Assembly: GCA_963846885.1 (NCBI GenBank)
Contig: CAWJXS010000002.1
Location: forward strand, 124,001-188,000
Direction: 5' to 3'
Origin: RPQJ01 sp963846885
GTDB lineage: Bacteria; Pseudomonadota; Gammaproteobacteria; Steroidobacterales; Steroidobacteraceae
Length of the DNA: 64,000 bases
The position numbers and the translations under genes were made by a program. Positions 43,395 through 54,000 of the stretch are shown piece after piece (within the stretch, counting starts at the first letter, position 1; the number at the start of each line of letters is the position of its first letter). Under the pieces are notes generated by a model. It was not told the DNA's origin and did not search any database. It worked only from the letters and a program-made list of their open reading frames with translations.

Positions 43395-44368
43395 TGCGGG
43401 CCTCCGCGCGCTGCGACCCGGCGGGCGATGACGTCCATCAGCGAGCCCGCGATGTCGGTGCCGAACTGCTGGTCGATTTCGCGGACGCCGGTGGGGCTGG
43501 TCACGTTGATCTCGGTGACGAAGCCGCCGATCACGTCGAGGCCCACGAACAGCATGCCGCGCTCACGCAGCACGGGTCCGATCTCGCTGGCCAGCCAGCG
43601 GTCGCGGTCGTTGAGCGGGCGGCCCACGCCCTTGGCGCCCGCCGCGAGATTGCCGCGGTTGTCCGCGTCGGTCGGGATGCGTGCCAGCGCATAGGGCACG
43701 GGTTCGCCGTCCACCAGGATCACCCTCGAGTCTCCGGTCGTCACGATGTCCGGGATATAGCGTTGCACGATTGCGTAGCGCGTGCCGTATTCGGTGAGCG
43801 TTTCGAAGATCACGTTCGCATTCTTGTCGCCCGCGTCCACCACGAAGATCGACCGGCCCCCCATGCCGTAGAGCGGCTTGCAGACCGCGCGGCCGTGTTC
43901 CTGCAGGAACGCGTGCATGTCGGCCATGTCGCGCGTGATCAGGGTGGGGGCGCAGCACTGGGGGAACCAGGCGGTGTAGACCTTCTCGTTCATGTCGCGC
44001 AGCCCGTCGGGCTGGTTCACGACCAGCGCGCCCTGCGCTGCGGCTCGCTCCAGGATGTACGTGGAGTAGATGTACTCGGTGTCGAACGGGGGATCCTTGC
44101 GCATGAGGATCGCGTCGAACTCGCCGAGCCGCGTCACGACGGCCTCGCCGCGAGTGAACCAGTCGGAGTCGTGCTCGCGGACGCCGAGCGGATGGGCGCG
44201 GCCCATTGCGACGCCGTCCCGCAGCCAGATGCCGTCCATTTCCAGGTAATGCAGCTCCCAGCCACGGCGCTGGGCGGCGAGCAGCATGGCCAGCGTGGTG
44301 TCCTTCCGCGGCTTGATGTCCTCGATCGGATCCATGACGACGGCAATGCGCAGGGGCTTCAGGGACAT
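43391..44368 (-). CDS. gshB: Glutathione synthase
   Basis: 325 residues: LRIAVVMDPIEDIKPRKDTT, LAMLLAAQRRGWELHYLEMD, ATP-grasp motifs CKPLYGMGGRSIFVVDAGDK and GEPVPYALARIPTDADNRGN, then FVGLDVIGGFVTEINVTSPT. It ligates gamma-glutamylcysteine with glycine. First gene of the gshB-tonB-yqgE-ruvX-pyrB-pyrK string and divergent from pilG with 175 nt between, as in Pseudomonas aeruginosa. Confidence 0.97.
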   Translation of the reverse strand: MSLKPLRIAVVMDPIEDIKPRKDTTLAMLLAAQRRGWELHYLEMDGIWLRDGVAMGRAHPLGVREHDSDWFTRGEAVVTRLGEFDAILMRKDPPFDTEYIYSTYILERAAAQGALVVNQPDGLRDMNEKVYTAWFPQCCAPTLITRDMADMHAFLQEHGRAVCKPLYGMGGRSIFVVDAGDKNANVIFETLTEYGTRYAIVQRYIPDIVTTGDSRVILVDGEPVPYALARIPTDADNRGNLAAGAKGVGRPLNDRDRWLASEIGPVLRERGMLFVGLDVIGGFVTEINVTSPTGVREIDQQFGTDIAGSLMDVIARRVAARGGPH

Positions 44369-44543
44369 GCGGTCTCCACGCGGGCGGCGGCAGCGAAAAA
44401 ATCGACTGTGATGGGTGTCATGGTATCGAAAGCCGCCAATGGCAGGGGGGTGGCCAATATGTTAAAACGCCCTCGCGAGCGGAAGCCTCGCGCATAGCGT
44501 CGCCAGATCACGCACGCACACTCGTTGCCGAGGAATTGACCGC

Positions 44544-44954
44544 ATGGAAAACATGGCTGCCAGCAACAGTCGGCCAAGGTTGGCTGGCCTCAAGGTGCTG
44601 GTCATCGACGACAGCAAGACCATCCGCCGGACGGCAGAAACCCTGCTGGCACGCGAGGGCTGCGAGGTCTTTACGGCTGTCGATGGCTTCGACGCCCTGT
44701 CCAAGGTGGCGGACCACCAGCCGGACATCGTGTTCGTGGACATCATGATGCCGCGTCTCGATGGCTACCAGACCTGCTCGCTGATCAAGCACAACAAGGT
44801 CTTCAAGAGCATCCCGGTGATCATGCTCTCGAGCAAGGACGGCCTCTTCGACCGGGCCCGCGGCCGCATCGTGGGCTCCGAGCACTACCTCACCAAGCCT
44901 TTCACGCGCGAAGAACTGCTGAGCGCGATCGAGACCCACGTTCATCGCGCCTGA
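44544..44954 (+). CDS. pilG: Twitching motility response regulator PilG
   Basis: 136 residues, a lone receiver: LKVLVIDDSKTIRRTAETLL, the phosphoacceptor aspartate in VFVDIMMPRLDGYQTCSLIK, VIMLSSKDGLFDRARG, then HYLTKPFTREELL with the conserved lysine. GAGGA lies 9 nt upstream of the ATG. In Pseudomonas PilG, phosphorylated by ChpA, promotes pilus extension and cAMP signalling. First gene of the Pil-Chp cluster. Confidence 0.94.
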   Translation: MENMAASNSRPRLAGLKVLVIDDSKTIRRTAETLLAREGCEVFTAVDGFDALSKVADHQPDIVFVDIMMPRLDGYQTCSLIKHNKVFKSIPVIMLSSKDGLFDRARGRIVGSEHYLTKPFTREELLSAIETHVHRA

Positions 44955-44977
44955 GCGCAGCCCGCGGAGGATTCATC

Positions 44978-45343
44978 GTGGCACTGGTACTGATCGTGGA
45001 CGATTCGCCGACCGACGTTCACGTCATGCAGAAGGCGCTCGAGCAGCACGGCTTCCGCACGGAAGCCGCGTCGACCGGCGGCGAGGGCCTGCGGCTGGCG
45101 CGCGAACTGCAGCCCGACCTGATCCTGATGGACATCGTCATGCCGGGCGTCAATGGGTACCAGGCCACGCGTGAACTGGCCAACGATCCCTCGACCCGCA
45201 CCATTCCGGTGATCATGGTCACCTCCAAGTCGCAGGAGTCCGATCGCGTCTGGGGCCTGCGCCAGGGCGCCGTCGATTACCTGGTGAAGCCGGTCGCGAC
45301 GGAACAACTGGTGCTCAAGGCCCAGGCTGCCATTTCCCGCTGA
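44978..45343 (+). CDS. pilH: Twitching motility response regulator PilH
   Basis: 121 residues: ALVLIVDDSPTDVHVMQKAL, phosphoacceptor aspartate in LILMDIVMPGVNGYQATREL, VIMVTSKSQESDRVWGLRQG and DYLVKPVATEQLVLKA. The single receiver lacks an output domain. In Pseudomonas PilH acts as a phosphate sink or retraction regulator beside PilG. A GGAGG lies 6 nt before the GTG start. One nucleotide separates its stop from pilI. Confidence 0.93.
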   Translation: MALVLIVDDSPTDVHVMQKALEQHGFRTEAASTGGEGLRLARELQPDLILMDIVMPGVNGYQATRELANDPSTRTIPVIMVTSKSQESDRVWGLRQGAVDYLVKPVATEQLVLKAQAAISR

Positions 45344-45344
45344 C

Positions 45345-45914
45345 ATGCAGCCAGGCGTCACGCCCCTCCGCTCGCTGCGCGATCGCCCGTTCGAACTGCT
45401 GCGGGAGATCGACCGGCGCGCGCGCGTCGCCGCCCAGGGCCAGCCCGAGACGGTGGCGGCCGGTGCCGAATGGGTCGGCGTCGCGTTTCGCCTCGGCGGC
45501 GAAGCTTTCCTCATCGCCCGCGAAGAAACCCGCGAGGTCCTGGCTTACCCGGCGTCGGTCACGCGCGTGCCCGGTGCGCGCGCCTGGATCCGGGGGCTTT
45601 CCAACGTCCGCGGTCAGTTGCTGCCGATCGTCGACCTGCGTTCGTTCCTCGGGGCAGGCGCCACGGCGGTTTCACGCACCAGCCGCGTGCTGATCGCCAA
45701 TCACCGCGAGATTCCCGCCGGGCTGGTCGTCGACGAGGTCATGGGCTTCCGGCGTTTCTACGAAAGCGAATTCTCGGCCGACCTGCCGCCCACGCTGCTG
45801 CGCTGCGAGCGTTACCTCGCAGGCGCGTTCCGTCGCGGCGCGGAGGTCTGGCCGGTGTTCTCGATCAGGGCGCTGCTCGAGAGCCCCCAGTTCATGCAGG
45901 CCGCGGCGTCGTGA
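45345..45914 (+). CDS. pilI: CheW-like adaptor PilI
   Basis: 189 residues. A CheW domain covers WVGVAFRLGGEAFLIAREET, VPGARAWIRGLSNVRGQLLP and IVDLRSFLGAGATAVSRTSR. It links the PilJ receptor to the ChpA kinase. Order pilG-pilH-pilI-pilJ is conserved. Confidence 0.92.
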   Translation: MQPGVTPLRSLRDRPFELLREIDRRARVAAQGQPETVAAGAEWVGVAFRLGGEAFLIAREETREVLAYPASVTRVPGARAWIRGLSNVRGQLLPIVDLRSFLGAGATAVSRTSRVLIANHREIPAGLVVDEVMGFRRFYESEFSADLPPTLLRCERYLAGAFRRGAEVWPVFSIRALLESPQFMQAAAS

Positions 45915-45948
45915 GACGCGCGCCGATCCGACAACAGATGGTGACGAC

Positions 45949-48060
45949 ATGAGCAATCGAATCGACGCCGCCCGGCTGCAGCCCATGCTGCTCGGCGTGG
46001 CGATCGTCGCGGCACTGCTGGCCGCGGTAGCCCTGCTGCTCTCGGGGCGCGCGCTGCAGCAGCAGGCGCAGTTGCGCGAGCACATGGCGTCGCTCACCGC
46101 CATCAGCCAGAACATCCCGCTGCAGGCCGGGGCCGCCGTCCGTGGTTCGGCGCCTGCTTTCGACGCACTGTCCGCATCGCGCGCGCGGCTCGAGCGCGTG
46201 ATCGACGAGATCAACGCCGGCAAGTCTGCCGTGGGCTTGTTGTCGTCCCCCAGCGCACGTGTCCTCGGTGGCGAGCGTGGCTGGCCGGCGCTGCTCGAGC
46301 AATCGCAGGCGGTGCTCGACGGTCGCGAGGCCGCGCTGCAGGCGCAGCAGGCGGCGGCCAGCGTGCGCGAAACCACGCCCCAGTTGCTCTCGACGGCGGC
46401 CGGCGTGCTGAAGGCGATGGGCCCCGGCCGGCCCGACGTGGTGAACCGCAACTTCGAGCGCTTCGAACTGCGCGCCCAGGCGATCGACCAGGACCTCACC
46501 GCGCTGGCCGATGGCACGGCTTCGGTCGAAGCGGCCTCGCGCCGGCTCACCGACAGCCTCGAATACATGGCGCAGGTCACCGACGGCGTGAATGGCAAGC
46601 CCAACACGCTGGGCATGACCGCGGCCACCGGCGATGCTGCAGGTGCGGCCAGCGCCCTGGCCGCCGCGTTCGACAAGGAAGCCGCGCAGGTGCGCTCCGT
46701 GATCAAGCTCGCGGACCAGCTCGAGCAGATGCAGGCCGCCCGCAACGCCCTCACCGAGACCGGCGCCAACCTGAGCAGCGGCCTCGCCGCGATCGAGGCC
46801 AAGGGTGCGATCGGACGCGGCGGGTTGCTGGCCAGTCCGTGGCTGCCGCTGGCCTTCATCGTCATCACGCTGCTCGCGCTCGGCGCGGCGTTCTGGTTGC
46901 AGCGCGAACTTGCAGTGCTGCGCCAGGCGGCCGAGATGCAGGGGCGGCAGAACGAGCGCAACCAGCAGGCGATCCTGCGGCTGCTCGACGAGCTCTCGAG
47001 CCTGGCCGACGGCGACCTCACGGTGCAGGCGACGGTCACCGAAGACATCACGGGCGCCATCGCAGACTCGATCAACTACGCGATCGAAGCGCTGCGCGAG
47101 CTGGTCGTGACCATCAACGACTCGGCGATCAAGCTGGACGGCGCGACGCGCCAGACGCAGGCGCTTTCGACGCACCTCGCCAAGGCTTCGGCTGCGCAGT
47201 CGAAGCAGATCGGCGCGGCCTCCGAGTCGATCGCCGCCATGGCCTCATCCACCGAGGAAGTGTCCGGCAACGCGGAGCGTTCGGCTGACGTCGCCCGCCA
47301 CTCCGTCGACATCGCGCACAAGGGCGGCGATGCGGTGCGCCGCACGATCGACGGGATGAACGCCATCCGCGAGAACATCCAGGAAACCTCGAAGCGCATC
47401 AAGCGCCTCGGCGAAAGCTCGCAGGAGATCGGCAACATCGTCGAGCTCATCAACGACATCGCCGAACAGACCAACATCCTGGCGCTGAATGCGTCGATCC
47501 AGGCCTCGATGGCGGGAGAGGCGGGACGCGGCTTCGCGGTCGTCGCCGACGAAGTGCAGCGGCTCGCCGAGCGCGCAGCGACTGCGACCAAGCAGATCGA
47601 AGTGCTGGTGCGGACGATCCAGGCCGACACCAACGAAGCCGTCGTCTCGATGGAGCGCACCACGACCGACGTCGTCGGCGGGGCGCTGCTCGCAGAGAAC
47701 GCGGGCGCTGCGCTCGAGGAAATCGAGCAGGTCTCGAACCAGATCGCGAGCCTCGTGCAGAACATCTCCGCCAGTTCGCGGCAGCAGGCCGGGGTGTCGC
47801 AAAGCATCTCGCGCAACATGCAGGTGCTGCGTGAGATCAGTTCGCAGACGGCCGAAAGCACCACCGCGACGTCCACGTCGATCGGCAAGCTGGCCGAACT
47901 GGCCGCCCAGTTGCGCAAGTCGGTGACAGGCTTCCGCCTGCCGGATTCGATGCTGACCGGCATGACCGGCGAGTACCCCATCCTGAAGCCGGAAGAACCG
48001 GTCGCCGCGGCCGAGTCGGGGACGGATCGGGTCCGTCGCATCGGCAGCCTGGCAGGCTGA
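45949..48060 (+). CDS. pilJ: Methyl-accepting receptor PilJ
   Basis: 703 residues. Membrane helices lie at about 12-32 (LLGVAIVAALLAAVALLLSG) and 285-310 (WLPLAFIVITLLALGAAFWL), separated by a periplasmic helical PilJ sensor. A HAMP-like region follows (ELSSLADGDLTVQATVTEDI), and the signalling hairpin contains the conserved tip ELINDIAEQTNILALNASIQ. Unlike most receptors, ASIQASMAGEAGRGFAVVAD is intact, so it can bind PilI/ChpA. Possible methylation sites occur in the flanking helices, but no pilK methyltransferase is in the cluster. Confidence 0.95.
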   Translation: MSNRIDAARLQPMLLGVAIVAALLAAVALLLSGRALQQQAQLREHMASLTAISQNIPLQAGAAVRGSAPAFDALSASRARLERVIDEINAGKSAVGLLSSPSARVLGGERGWPALLEQSQAVLDGREAALQAQQAAASVRETTPQLLSTAAGVLKAMGPGRPDVVNRNFERFELRAQAIDQDLTALADGTASVEAASRRLTDSLEYMAQVTDGVNGKPNTLGMTAATGDAAGAASALAAAFDKEAAQVRSVIKLADQLEQMQAARNALTETGANLSSGLAAIEAKGAIGRGGLLASPWLPLAFIVITLLALGAAFWLQRELAVLRQAAEMQGRQNERNQQAILRLLDELSSLADGDLTVQATVTEDITGAIADSINYAIEALRELVVTINDSAIKLDGATRQTQALSTHLAKASAAQSKQIGAASESIAAMASSTEEVSGNAERSADVARHSVDIAHKGGDAVRRTIDGMNAIRENIQETSKRIKRLGESSQEIGNIVELINDIAEQTNILALNASIQASMAGEAGRGFAVVADEVQRLAERAATATKQIEVLVRTIQADTNEAVVSMERTTTDVVGGALLAENAGAALEEIEQVSNQIASLVQNISASSRQQAGVSQSISRNMQVLREISSQTAESTTATSTSIGKLAELAAQLRKSVTGFRLPDSMLTGMTGEYPILKPEEPVAAAESGTDRVRRIGSLAG

Positions 48061-48078
48061 AGCAACGGGCCCATCTGC

Positions 48079-51000
48079 GTGACGACGACCCAAGGTTCCA
48101 TGCCGCTCGCCACCGTCGACGAGGCTCATGCCTCGTTGCAGGTGATCGCGCGCGAGATCGCTTCCGAGCTGAATGAGGCGCGCATCGCGCTCGAGACGTT
48201 CGCGGAGCGCCCCGACGATCGCGGCGCGCTGCACCGCTTCGCCGCCCACATCCACCTGGCGCGCGGCGCCTTGCGGCTCGCCGAAGTCTACGGCGGCGCG
48301 CTGCTTGCGGAAGAGATGGAGTTCGTCGCGCGTTACGTCGACGCGCACTCCGGCGAGGGCCGCGCCGACACCGACGGTCTCGACGCGCTGATGCGCGCGA
48401 TGGAGCAGTTGCCGGCGTACGTCGAAAGAGTGGCCACCGGTGCGCGCGACCTGCCGCTGGTGCTGCTGCCGCTGCTCAACGACCTGCGTGCAGTCCGGGG
48501 CGGCGCCTTGCTGTCGGAAGGCACGCTGCTCCTGCTCAACCTGCGTTCGGACGCGCAGCCGCAGCCATCGTCGCCGTACATTGGCGACCGTGAAGTCGCC
48601 GAGCTTGCCAAGCGCCTGCGTCCGCGCTTCCAGATCGCGCTCCTCGGCTGGATCCGGGGCGAACAAGTCGCCGGCAACCTGCACCACCTCGCCGAGATCG
48701 CGGTGCAGTTCGAGCGCGCCGCGTCCACGCAAGCGCTGTACCAGTTGTGGTGGGTGGTCGGTGCGCTGCTCGAAGCCCTGCAGTCTGGGGGCATCGAACC
48801 CAACGTCTCGGTCAAGCGCGTGCTCGGCCACGTCGACCGCGAGCTCAAGCGGCTGCAGGACGGCGAACAGCGTTACTCCAGCTCGCCGCCGGCCGAAGTG
48901 CTCAACAACCTGCTCTATTACATCGCGCAGAGTACGGTGGCAGGCGAGCGCGTAAGCGCCGTGCGCCAGTCCTTTGGCCTGCACGACATGGTGGCGGCCC
49001 ATGACGCTGCCACTTCCGACTCGGCCGAGGTGCTCTCCGCGCCGAGCGTGCGCCTGATGCGCACGGTGGCTGCGGCAATCCGCGAGGACCTCACGCGCGT
49101 CAAGGACGTGCTGGACATCTTCGTGCGCAAGGGAGCCACGCACGTCGACGACCTGCAGCCGCAGCTCGAGATGCTGCGCAAGATCAGCGACACGCTCGGC
49201 GTACTGGGGCTCGGCGCGCTGCGCGCCCGGGTCGAAGGCGAACTCGATTCGCTGCGGGCGATCGTCGAGCGCCGCACCCCGCCGAATGACGCGGCGCTGC
49301 TCAGCATCGCCTCGGCGCTGATTGCCGTCGAAGACAGCCTCGATGGCCAGCTGGTGCGGTTGATCCTGCCCGATGCCGGCGCAGAAGCGGCGTCCGGCGA
49401 GCCTACCGACGAAGAGTTCCGCCTGGTGCAGGAAGCCGTCCTGCGCGAGTGCATCGTCAACATGGCGCGCATCAAGGAGGCCGTCACGCAGTCGTTGTCC
49501 GCGCCCGCCGAGGCGCAGGGGCTCGACCAGGTGCCGCAGCTGGTGCGCGGCATCACCGCGGGCCTGCTGATGCTCGGCAAGCAGCGCGCCGTCGAAGTCA
49601 TGGAGCGTGTCGGTCGCGCCCTCGGCACGATCGTCCGGCCGGACGAAGAATCATTGAATCCTGCACGGCTCGAGCGCCTGGCCGATGCGGTGGTCGCGGT
49701 CGAGTACTACATGGAGACGCTGCAGTCCGGCCGCACGGACCAGTGGCACATGCTCGACGCCGCCGAAGCGCGGCTCGCCGAGATGGAGCCTGCCGGCGCG
49801 CGCGTGGTGCCGCTCCGCGACACAAGGCCAGGCGAGCCCCCGGCACGTGATGCGGCGGCAGAGCCGGTGTCTGACGCAGCCCATGCAGCCCAGCCTGCGG
49901 GCATTGCTGCAGCAGCAGGATCTCCTGCGCCGCCCTCGACGCCCGCGCGTCCGCAACTCGCACCGGCCGCGGATCCCGAGTTCCTGCAGCTTTTCGTCGA
50001 AGAAGCGCGCGAGAACGTCGCACGTCTCGAAGCTCTTTACCCGCAGTGGGAAGCAAACCCGCAGGACACCGAGGCACTGCGCGACCTGCGTCGCGCGTTC
50101 CATACGTTGAAAGGCAGCGGACGCATGGTCGGTGCCCAGCGCATCGGCGAGTTCTCGTGGAGCGTCGAGTCGCTGCTGAATCGCGTGATCAGCCAGACGC
50201 TGCAGCGTTCGCCCGACATCCTCTTCGTGGTGCGCGACGCCGTCGCAGCCATGCCGCAACTGGTCGACGAGATCGACGGCGGCCCGGTCACCACAGTGGA
50301 TATTGCGGCGATCATGGCACGCGCGGACGCGCTGTCCGGCCGTGAAGGTCCGGCGCTGCCCGCTACGGCGACGCCGCCGCCACCGGTCGTTGCTGCGCCG
50401 GTCCTGCCGGTCGTGACGACAGCGGAGCAAGAAGCTCCGGCGACGCTCGAAGAGCCCGCGATGGACCCGGTGCTGCGCGAGATTTTCCGCAAGGAAACGG
50501 CGGGCCACATCCTCGTCGTGCGCCAGTACCTGGAGCGCTGCGCGCGCGGAGCCCCGCCGCACCCTGTCTCCGAGGCGCTCCACCGGGCGTGCCATACGCT
50601 GAGCGGCATTGCGAAGACGGCCGGTGCCCGACAGGGCATCAAGGTCGCCGAGCCCATGGAACATTACGTGCGCAAGCTGTTCGACAACGGCCATGGCATG
50701 GGCGCCGATGGGCTCGAACTGCTGCGCGACACCGTGCGCGTGCTCGAGACCGTGTCGGAACATGTAGACGAAAACACCGGCTTTTTCCCGGAACAGACAC
50801 GGCTCACGGCAGGCTGGATGGCGCTCGAGCGCCAGCTCGACGGCGAACTCGCACGCCTGGCCGAAGCGGCCGAGCGTACCCTGGGCGACGCCTGGCGCGG
50901 CGGCCAGCCTGCGCAGGCGCCGCCGCCCGTGGTCATCGAGCATTCCACGCCGATCCCGGCAGAGGAGCTCACCGAGCCCTCTTTGCCGCGCTTGAGCGAA

Positions 51001-54000
51001 GATGAGTTGCGCGCCGCGGAGCCGGACCCAGATCACACGGCACCGCACGCAACACTGTCCGAGCATCTCGAAGCCGAGCCGCCGCAGCCAGCTTTCGAAC
51101 CGGCATTGCCGGACGAGGATTCCCTGCCGTCGTTCGGCGAGGATTTCGACGCGGACATCGCCGCCATCTTTGGCGAGGAAGCGACCGAACTGCTCGAGCA
51201 GGCCGAAGCCGCGTTCTCGCGCTGGCGCGCCGATCGTGCCGACTTTGCGCAGGTCACTGAGCTCAAGCGACTGCTGCACACGCTCAAGGGCGGCGCCCGC
51301 ATGGCGGGCATTCGCGCCATGGGTGACCTGAGCCATGAAGTCGAATCTTTCCTCGCCGTGATCGAAGCGGGCACGTCACAGGCCGATGGTGCCGCGCTCG
51401 AGGTGCTGCAAGCGTCGCTCGACGAGCTGCACCGCATGCGCGAAATGGCCAACAGCGGCCAGCGCATTCCTGTGGCGCGAGACCTGATCCAGCAACTGCG
51501 CAGCCTGGCTGCTGCCCCGCCTGCGGCGGCGGGCACGTTCGCTGGTCTCGCCGTCGAGGCGCGGGACGAAGAGCCAGTCGCCGACGTCACCGAACCCCTT
51601 GCAGACGAGGGCGTCGCAGAGATCGTGCTCGAGACTCATGCAGAAGACCTGCACGAGGAAGCGCCGTACGAGGCCGAACTGCACGAGGCAGAACCGCACG
51701 AGGAAGCGGTGCACGAGGAGATCGTGCTCGAGGCGGCGGCCGACGAACCCGTCGCCGAAGCCGTACTCGAACCGTTCGCAGTCGAGCCGGTGGCAGAGGC
51801 CAGCCTCGATGCAGAGCTCGAATCGCTGGTCGAATTGACCGGCGAGCCACTCGCCACGACCGCTGCCGAGGATGAGTTTGCGGCGATCTTCGCAGCGGAG
51901 CCCGAGCCCGAGCCCGCGGCTGCGACGACGCTCGAGGCGGCAGTCGAGACTGCCACTGGGACACCCGTTGAGACGACGGCTGGGATCGAAGTTGAAACGG
52001 CTGCAATGGAAGTCGAGGCAACGGCCGCGGCACCGATCGAGGAAATCGAGCCGCTCGCTCCTGCCGCTGAATTGCCCGCGGTAGCGGAACCCCCCGCACC
52101 CACGGATCGGTTCCGTCCTGCAGCCGATTTCGCTGCCCTGCCTGCACCGGCATCGCCGCCGGCCGCACGGTTCGTCATTCCTGCCGCGCCGCCGCGTGCA
52201 GACGCCGGCTTCGAGATTGCCGCTGCGGCACACGCTCCGGTCCTGCCGGGACGCGAACCCGTGGCGCCGGTCGAACGGGCAGAGCTCGCGCGCGTGGATG
52301 CCGACCTGCTCGATGAACTGCTCAACAATGCCGGCGAAGTCAGCATCTTCCGTGCGCGCATCGAGCAGCAGATGACGTCCATCGAGTTCAACCTGGCGGA
52401 GCTCGACCGCACCGTCACGCGCCTGCGCGACCAGTTGCGCAAGCTCGAGATGGAAACCGAAGCGCAGATCCTGCACAAGCACCAGACCGAAGAATCGGCG
52501 CAGCGCACCGACTTCGATCCGCTCGAGCTCGACCGCTACTCGAACATCCAGCAGCTCTCGCGCGCACTCGCCGAATCGGTCAGCGACGTCGGCAGCATCG
52601 AAGACCTGCTCGCCCAGCTCAATCGCGAGACGCAGAACCTGCTGCAGCAGCAGGGTCGCGTGGTCACCGAAGTGCAGAACGGACTCATGCGCACGCGCAT
52701 GGTTCCGTTCCAGCGGCACGTGCAGCGGCTGACGCGTCTGCTGCGGCAGGCCGCCACCGAGGCGGGCAAGAAGGCCGAGCTGATCGTCGAAGGCGCCGCG
52801 GGCGAACTCGACCGACAGGTGCTCGAGCGCATGCTGCCGCCGTTCGAACACATGCTGCGCAACGCCGTCGTGCACGGGCTCGAGACCCCGGCTGCCCGCA
52901 TCGCAGCAGGCAAGCCCGAGACGGGACGCATCACGCTCAAGCTGCAGCGTGAAGGCGCTGAAGTCGTGATCACGGTCGAGGACGACGGCGCCGGGCTCGA
53001 TGTCGCGGCGATCCACGCCAAGGCGCTGCAGATGGGACTGCTGCAGCCCGGCATGGACCTGACCGACGAAGAATCGCTGCAACTCGTGCTGGAACCCGGC
53101 TTCAGCACCGCCGACAGGCTCACGCAGCAGGCGGGGCGGGGCGTCGGCATGGACGTGGTCGCGACCGAGATCAAGAAACTCGGCGGCGCGCTGTTCATCG
53201 AATCGAAGCGCGGTGTCGGCGCCCGGTTCACGATCCGGCTGCCGTTCACGCTTGCAATCACGCAGGCGCTCATCGTGCGCGTGCACGACGAACTGTTCGC
53301 GCTGCCCATGGCCACGGTCGAAGGCGTGTCGCGCCTCACGCGGTCGGAGATCCAGCGCCACCTCGACGAGGAGCCCTCGTCGTTCACGTACGGTGGCAAT
53401 CACTACCGGTTCCAGCACCTCGGTACGTTCGTCGGCAGCGGACCGTCGATCCTGCCGGAGTCGGATCTGGCGTTGCCCGTCATCCTGGTGCGCGCCGGCG
53501 AGCACTCGACGGCGCTCGTCACCGACGAACTCATCGGCAGCCGCGAGATCGTGGTGAAGCCGGTCGGGCCGCAGATCGCCAGCATCCGCGGCATTTCGGG
53601 CGCCACGATCCTCGGCGACGGTCGCATCGTCGTGATCCTGGACATGGGCACGCTGGTGCGCTCCGAGTGGCGCGCGCGCGCAGCCGAAGGCGGACGCTCG
53701 GTGCGCGACGACCGCATCTTCGCGATGGTGGTGGACGATTCGATCACGGTGCGACGCGTCACGCAGCGCCTGCTCGAGCGCAACGGCATGCGCGTGATCA
53801 CGGCGAAGGATGGCGTCGAGGCCATGGCACTGCTGCAGGAGCACGTTCCGGACGTGATCCTGCTCGACATCGAGATGCCGCGCATGGACGGCTACGAGGT
53901 CGCCTCGCACGTGCGCAACGACGCGCGCATCGCCGACGTTCCCATCATCATGATCACTTCGCGCGCCGGCGAGAAGCACCGCGCGCGGGCGATCGAACTC

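Noticed and set aside
44440..44455. Sigma-54 promoter (TGGCA-N-TGGC) before pilG
   Set aside because: The -12 element reads TGGC where TTGC is needed and lies in a G-run; no activator site was seen.
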